This document shows positions 20,136 to 22,687 of a stretch of 22,687 nt of DNA, one piece after another (position 1 is the first letter of the stretch; each line of letters opens with the position of its first letter). The position numbers and the translations under genes are program-made. The notes below the pieces were generated by a model. The model did not search any database. It saw only the letters and a list, made by a program, of their open reading frames with translations, and was not told the DNA's origin. Source of the DNA: a bacterium UBP11_UBA4055 (GTDB lineage: Bacteria; UBA4055); the NCBI GenBank assembly GCA_002382735.1, contig DFZN01000024.1:4951-27637 (forward strand), read 5' to 3'.

Positions 20136-22481
20136 ATGATAAGAGAGCAAGAAAAAGTAATTGAAGATATTAAAAAGTTAGTAAAGAAAAAAGGGTTCAT
20201 TTATGCCCTTTGTATGATTTTAAACGAAGATTTTCGGATAGATATTGAATCCTCTCATAAAGTGGATAATTATTCTAGACTTAGCGTAAAAGAAACAGTT
20301 TTTTTACTTGGTTTTTTAGTTCAAAGTAAACTTGATTTTTCTAAACCTGATTCAAACCAAGATATAATATCGATAAAACATGAAATATATGTTCTGATGC
20401 GAGAATTACATAATTCGTTCCATCTACCTTTTATAGCTAAATTAAAGAAAGGTCTTGAGCAGAAAGATTATCTGAAAGAACCAAGAGAAGAAATGAGAGA
20501 GTTTTTTGGTACAGGAGATATGATTCAAGAACCAATAATGTATTCAGGTACTGGAGCTTATGATATACAATATTTGGAATATCTTAAAATTAAGTACAAA
20601 TATGACAAGGATTGGTTGTTAGAGAATAGGAATTTTGACATCAACATGACCAAGTTAATACTGTCTAGGATTAAAGAAGTCCTTCAAGATAAAAAAAATA
20701 GCTTTACATTTTATGATGTAAGAGATAAGATGCCGTTACTTATTGAGCAGTTAAAAACAGATAATCCAGATGAAGATTGGGATACTAAAACTGAAGAAAT
20801 TAAGCCTGTACTTGAGATGCATCAATATGTAGATTTGTTTTTCCCTGAGAATGAGGATTATACTAAAGAAATGACAACATTTGAATTGGGAGAAAAAGGT
20901 TGGAATTCCTTCTTCAGAGGCATAATTGATCTTTTTGTTATCGAAAAATCAGATTTCTCAGAGGATTTAGATGTTGATTCATTTCTTGATAATTTTTCAA
21001 TTTCAAGTAATGAAACTCATAACTCACAATTCAAAGCAGTCGGTGATTATAATATCATTAATGCCAAACCTATAATTCAACTAGATCAACAGAGGTATTT
21101 CGTTCCAATAAGCTATTTAGTGTTTGAGGCAGTTTATGAGAGTCCTTTTTATTGGATGTATGAGGATAAATCTTATCGCAATCAATTAAGTAAACATCGA
21201 GGAGATGTAGGTGAAGAAATATCGCATAATTATTTGAAAAGTGTTTTTGGAACAAACAATTCTTTACGAGCTGTAAAAGTTACTAGAAAGAAAGGGCAGG
21301 ATGATACAGATATTGATGTCTTGTGTATTTTAGGAAATAAAGCATTAGTTGTTCAGATAAAGTCAAAAAAGTTGACACTTCATACACAAGCAGGAGATAC
21401 TGCTCAGTTGAGTAAGGATTTTAAAGGTGCAGTTCAAGATGCTTACAAACAGGGAATCATTGCAAGAAATAAAATTTTAGATAGATCAGCAAAATTCTAT
21501 AAAAAGGATGGAAGCGAGCTTATACTTTCAGATCAAATTGATGAAGTATACATAATGGGAATTACAGCAGAGAATTATTCCTCCCTTACACATCAAGCTC
21601 ATATTATGTTAGAGAAACAGGCTGATGATCCTTATCCTGTATTTATGACGATTTTTGACTTAGAGTTAATCGCTCATTATCTAAAGGATCCTTTCGATTT
21701 TTTATACTATATCAGACAGAGAATATCCCTGATTGAGTCTTTCAAGGCAGATGAAGAAATGGTTTACTTAGGATATCATCTGAAGTATAAGTTATCAAGG
21801 ATATCTGAGAATCATCGTAAGGCATTATGGTCAGATTTTGGACAATTAATTGATAGAAACTACTATCCATACAAACTTGGAATAGAAGTACCTGATGATA
21901 CAGATCCTTTAAAAAACTGCTGGAAAAATGAGGATTTTGACAAACTATTATCCAAACTCAAAACCATGGATTCCGAAAAGAGGACAGATATAATTTTTCA
22001 TTTATTAGATTTCTCAGGGGATTCAAGAGATAATCTGATGAGGATAATGAAAAAACTTAAAAAACAAACTGAAATTGACGGTAAAGGTCATGACTTTACT
22101 TTGCCTCCAATAGAAAATATTTCTCCACGGGTAGGACTATCCTACATATCTGAAAATTCTAATGATCATAATGAATTAAGGCATAAGCTACTAACTTTTT
22201 GCCAATACAGAAAGTATGTAAGTAAAGGTGATGCTTGGATTGGTTTAGGTAGCTTGAAGAACAGCAGCCAAATAATAGATTCAGTAGTTTTTAATAACGA
22301 TGAATGGGAGTATAACGAAGAACTGGACAAATTGACCAAAGTGTTGATCAAAGGAAAAACTCATGGCAGACAAATCAGAATAGGAAAAAAGGTCGGGCGA
22401 AATGATCCATGTCCCTGTGGTAGCGGTGATAAATATAAGAGATGTTGTGGATTCTATAAAAATAAAAAACAGGAAACCTAA
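20136..22481 (+). CDS. PD-(D/E)xK nuclease-like protein with C-terminal SEC-C zinc motif
   Basis: The 781-residue protein has an unrecognised helical N-terminal half (1-340). A restriction-endonuclease-like domain follows at about 350-480: GDVGEE (E360), DDTDIDVL (D394) and ALVVQIKSK (Q407, K409). That is the E...D...QxK form found in Mrr- and NERD-like nucleases. The lysine and acidic residues needed for metal-dependent DNA cleavage are present. A further ~250 residues of unknown fold precede the SEC-C zinc motif GRNDPCPCGSGDKYKRCCG (about 755-773), which usually aids binding of partners or nucleic acid. The start ATG has no clear ribosome binding site. A function in defence is plausible, given the domain and the setting in an accessory unit, but is not shown. 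The next gene starts on the last base of its stop codon. Confidence 0.72.
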   Translation: MIREQEKVIEDIKKLVKKKGFIYALCMILNEDFRIDIESSHKVDNYSRLSVKETVFLLGFLVQSKLDFSKPDSNQDIISIKHEIYVLMRELHNSFHLPFIAKLKKGLEQKDYLKEPREEMREFFGTGDMIQEPIMYSGTGAYDIQYLEYLKIKYKYDKDWLLENRNFDINMTKLILSRIKEVLQDKKNSFTFYDVRDKMPLLIEQLKTDNPDEDWDTKTEEIKPVLEMHQYVDLFFPENEDYTKEMTTFELGEKGWNSFFRGIIDLFVIEKSDFSEDLDVDSFLDNFSISSNETHNSQFKAVGDYNIINAKPIIQLDQQRYFVPISYLVFEAVYESPFYWMYEDKSYRNQLSKHRGDVGEEISHNYLKSVFGTNNSLRAVKVTRKKGQDDTDIDVLCILGNKALVVQIKSKKLTLHTQAGDTAQLSKDFKGAVQDAYKQGIIARNKILDRSAKFYKKDGSELILSDQIDEVYIMGITAENYSSLTHQAHIMLEKQADDPYPVFMTIFDLELIAHYLKDPFDFLYYIRQRISLIESFKADEEMVYLGYHLKYKLSRISENHRKALWSDFGQLIDRNYYPYKLGIEVPDDTDPLKNCWKNEDFDKLLSKLKTMDSEKRTDIIFHLLDFSGDSRDNLMRIMKKLKKQTEIDGKGHDFTLPPIENISPRVGLSYISENSNDHNELRHKLLTFCQYRKYVSKGDAWIGLGSLKNSSQIIDSVVFNNDEWEYNEELDKLTKVLIKGKTHGRQIRIGKKVGRNDPCPCGSGDKYKRCCGFYKNKKQET

Positions 22482-22687
22482 TGTTTGAAAATATAGGAGA
22501 TTATATTAAGCAAGGCTTAAGTGACGGTTATCATGAAAGCGTATTTTTCCAGAGACTGATTGAATTTAAAGAAAATGTAAGAGAATACTTATTAACTGTA
22601 AGCATAGCGAAGAAATTATCTGAGTGGAATACGAGTGAAGGCCATGCTTATAGAATTGAATTAGGTAGTGTATCTTTCTTTCTGTAA
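22481..22687 (+). CDS. 68-residue ORF at window end, possibly truncated
   Basis: The ATG overlaps the stop of the nuclease gene by one base (TAATG), so it is translationally coupled to it. The product (starting MFENIGDYIKQGLSDGYHES, then REYLLTVSIAKKLSEW) is helical and charged. I do not recognise it firmly. The segment EYLLTVSIAKKL resembles the start of larger proteins found near restriction-type genes, so this may be the N-terminal piece of a longer gene cut by a frameshift after IELGSV. The final three bases of the window are its stop codon, so the downstream sequence cannot be inspected. Confidence 0.5.
   Translation: MFENIGDYIKQGLSDGYHESVFFQRLIEFKENVREYLLTVSIAKKLSEWNTSEGHAYRIELGSVSFFL

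Larger units (their letters stand above)
20059..22687 (+). mobile_element. Second cassette-like unit, left part only
   Basis: This begins right after the GTT of repeat copy 2 with the same end blocks as the previous unit (TTGTG/TTGCAATTAG/ATCATTGAGCCAATT at 20057-20102). It contains the nuclease/SEC-C gene and the start of a second gene. The right end is beyond the window, so its size and closing site are unknown. Confidence 0.4.

Noticed and set aside
1..22687. tRNA, rRNA or known riboswitch genes
   Set aside because: No cloverleaf, rRNA segment or familiar aptamer was recognised by eye on either strand.

Overview
The window looks like chromosome from an uncultured diderm (Gram-negative-type) bacterium. 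It carries an OstA/LptA-like protein, LptB and sigma-54. The OstA-like family, the coupled folK–deoxynucleoside kinase pair and a 52-residue membrane protein resembling Bacteroidetes small proteins suggest the Fibrobacteres–Chlorobi–Bacteroidetes (FCB) side of the tree. That placement is an inference; there is no rRNA or other marker here. The core genes are moderately GC-rich, while the right third (about 14.24 kb onward) and the first ~160 bases are visibly richer in A/T.

Layout. (1) Bases 1-160: the 3' end of an unknown element, closed by a 64-bp repeat that looks like an integron attC site. (2) 193-2630: an MtfA-like metallopeptidase followed by a worn accessory stretch. This holds a Fic C-terminal remnant, an RHH/RelE-type toxin-antitoxin pair with two dyad operators, two tiny ORFs around a tandem dyad operator, and a 127-bp element with terminal inverted repeats. 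(3) 2627-7213, minus strand: one tightly packed operon reading folK, deoxynucleoside kinase, small membrane protein, GAF/HD-GYP phosphodiesterase, BsuPI-like lipoprotein, rsmB. (4) 7311-14137, plus strand: a second packed housekeeping operon reading cyclophilin, PASTA protein, cdsA, rsfS, coaX, OstA/LptA-like protein, lptB, rpoN. (5) 14242-20057: a four-gene accessory unit with related inverted ends and a second copy of the attC-like repeat at its 3' boundary. Its genes are RavA, ViaA, a membrane protein with a pentapeptide-type fold, and a proteasome-beta-like Ntn hydrolase. (6) 20059-22687: the next unit, starting with the same end motif, with a PD-(D/E)xK nuclease/SEC-C protein and a short ORF that ends at the window edge.

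The most interesting content is in the right third. A RavA-ViaA pair (MoxR AAA+ ATPase plus VWA protein) is followed by a membrane-anchored sensor-like protein and by a peptidase that keeps proteasome beta-subunit features: Thr directly after the initiator Met, DSR-x-T at mature position 17, a K-V-x-x-I strand, and a GSG motif. I infer an ATP-driven, membrane-linked proteolytic system, perhaps for stress or phage response; I know of no described system with this composition. The unit itself looks like an outsized integron-type cassette in an array without a visible integrase (CALIN-like). The repeat identity runs exactly from AAC to GTT, the flanking bases are mutually complementary, and the unit's own two ends match each other. 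A second, truncated array edge with the same repeat sits 19.9 kb upstream, on the far side of the housekeeping block.
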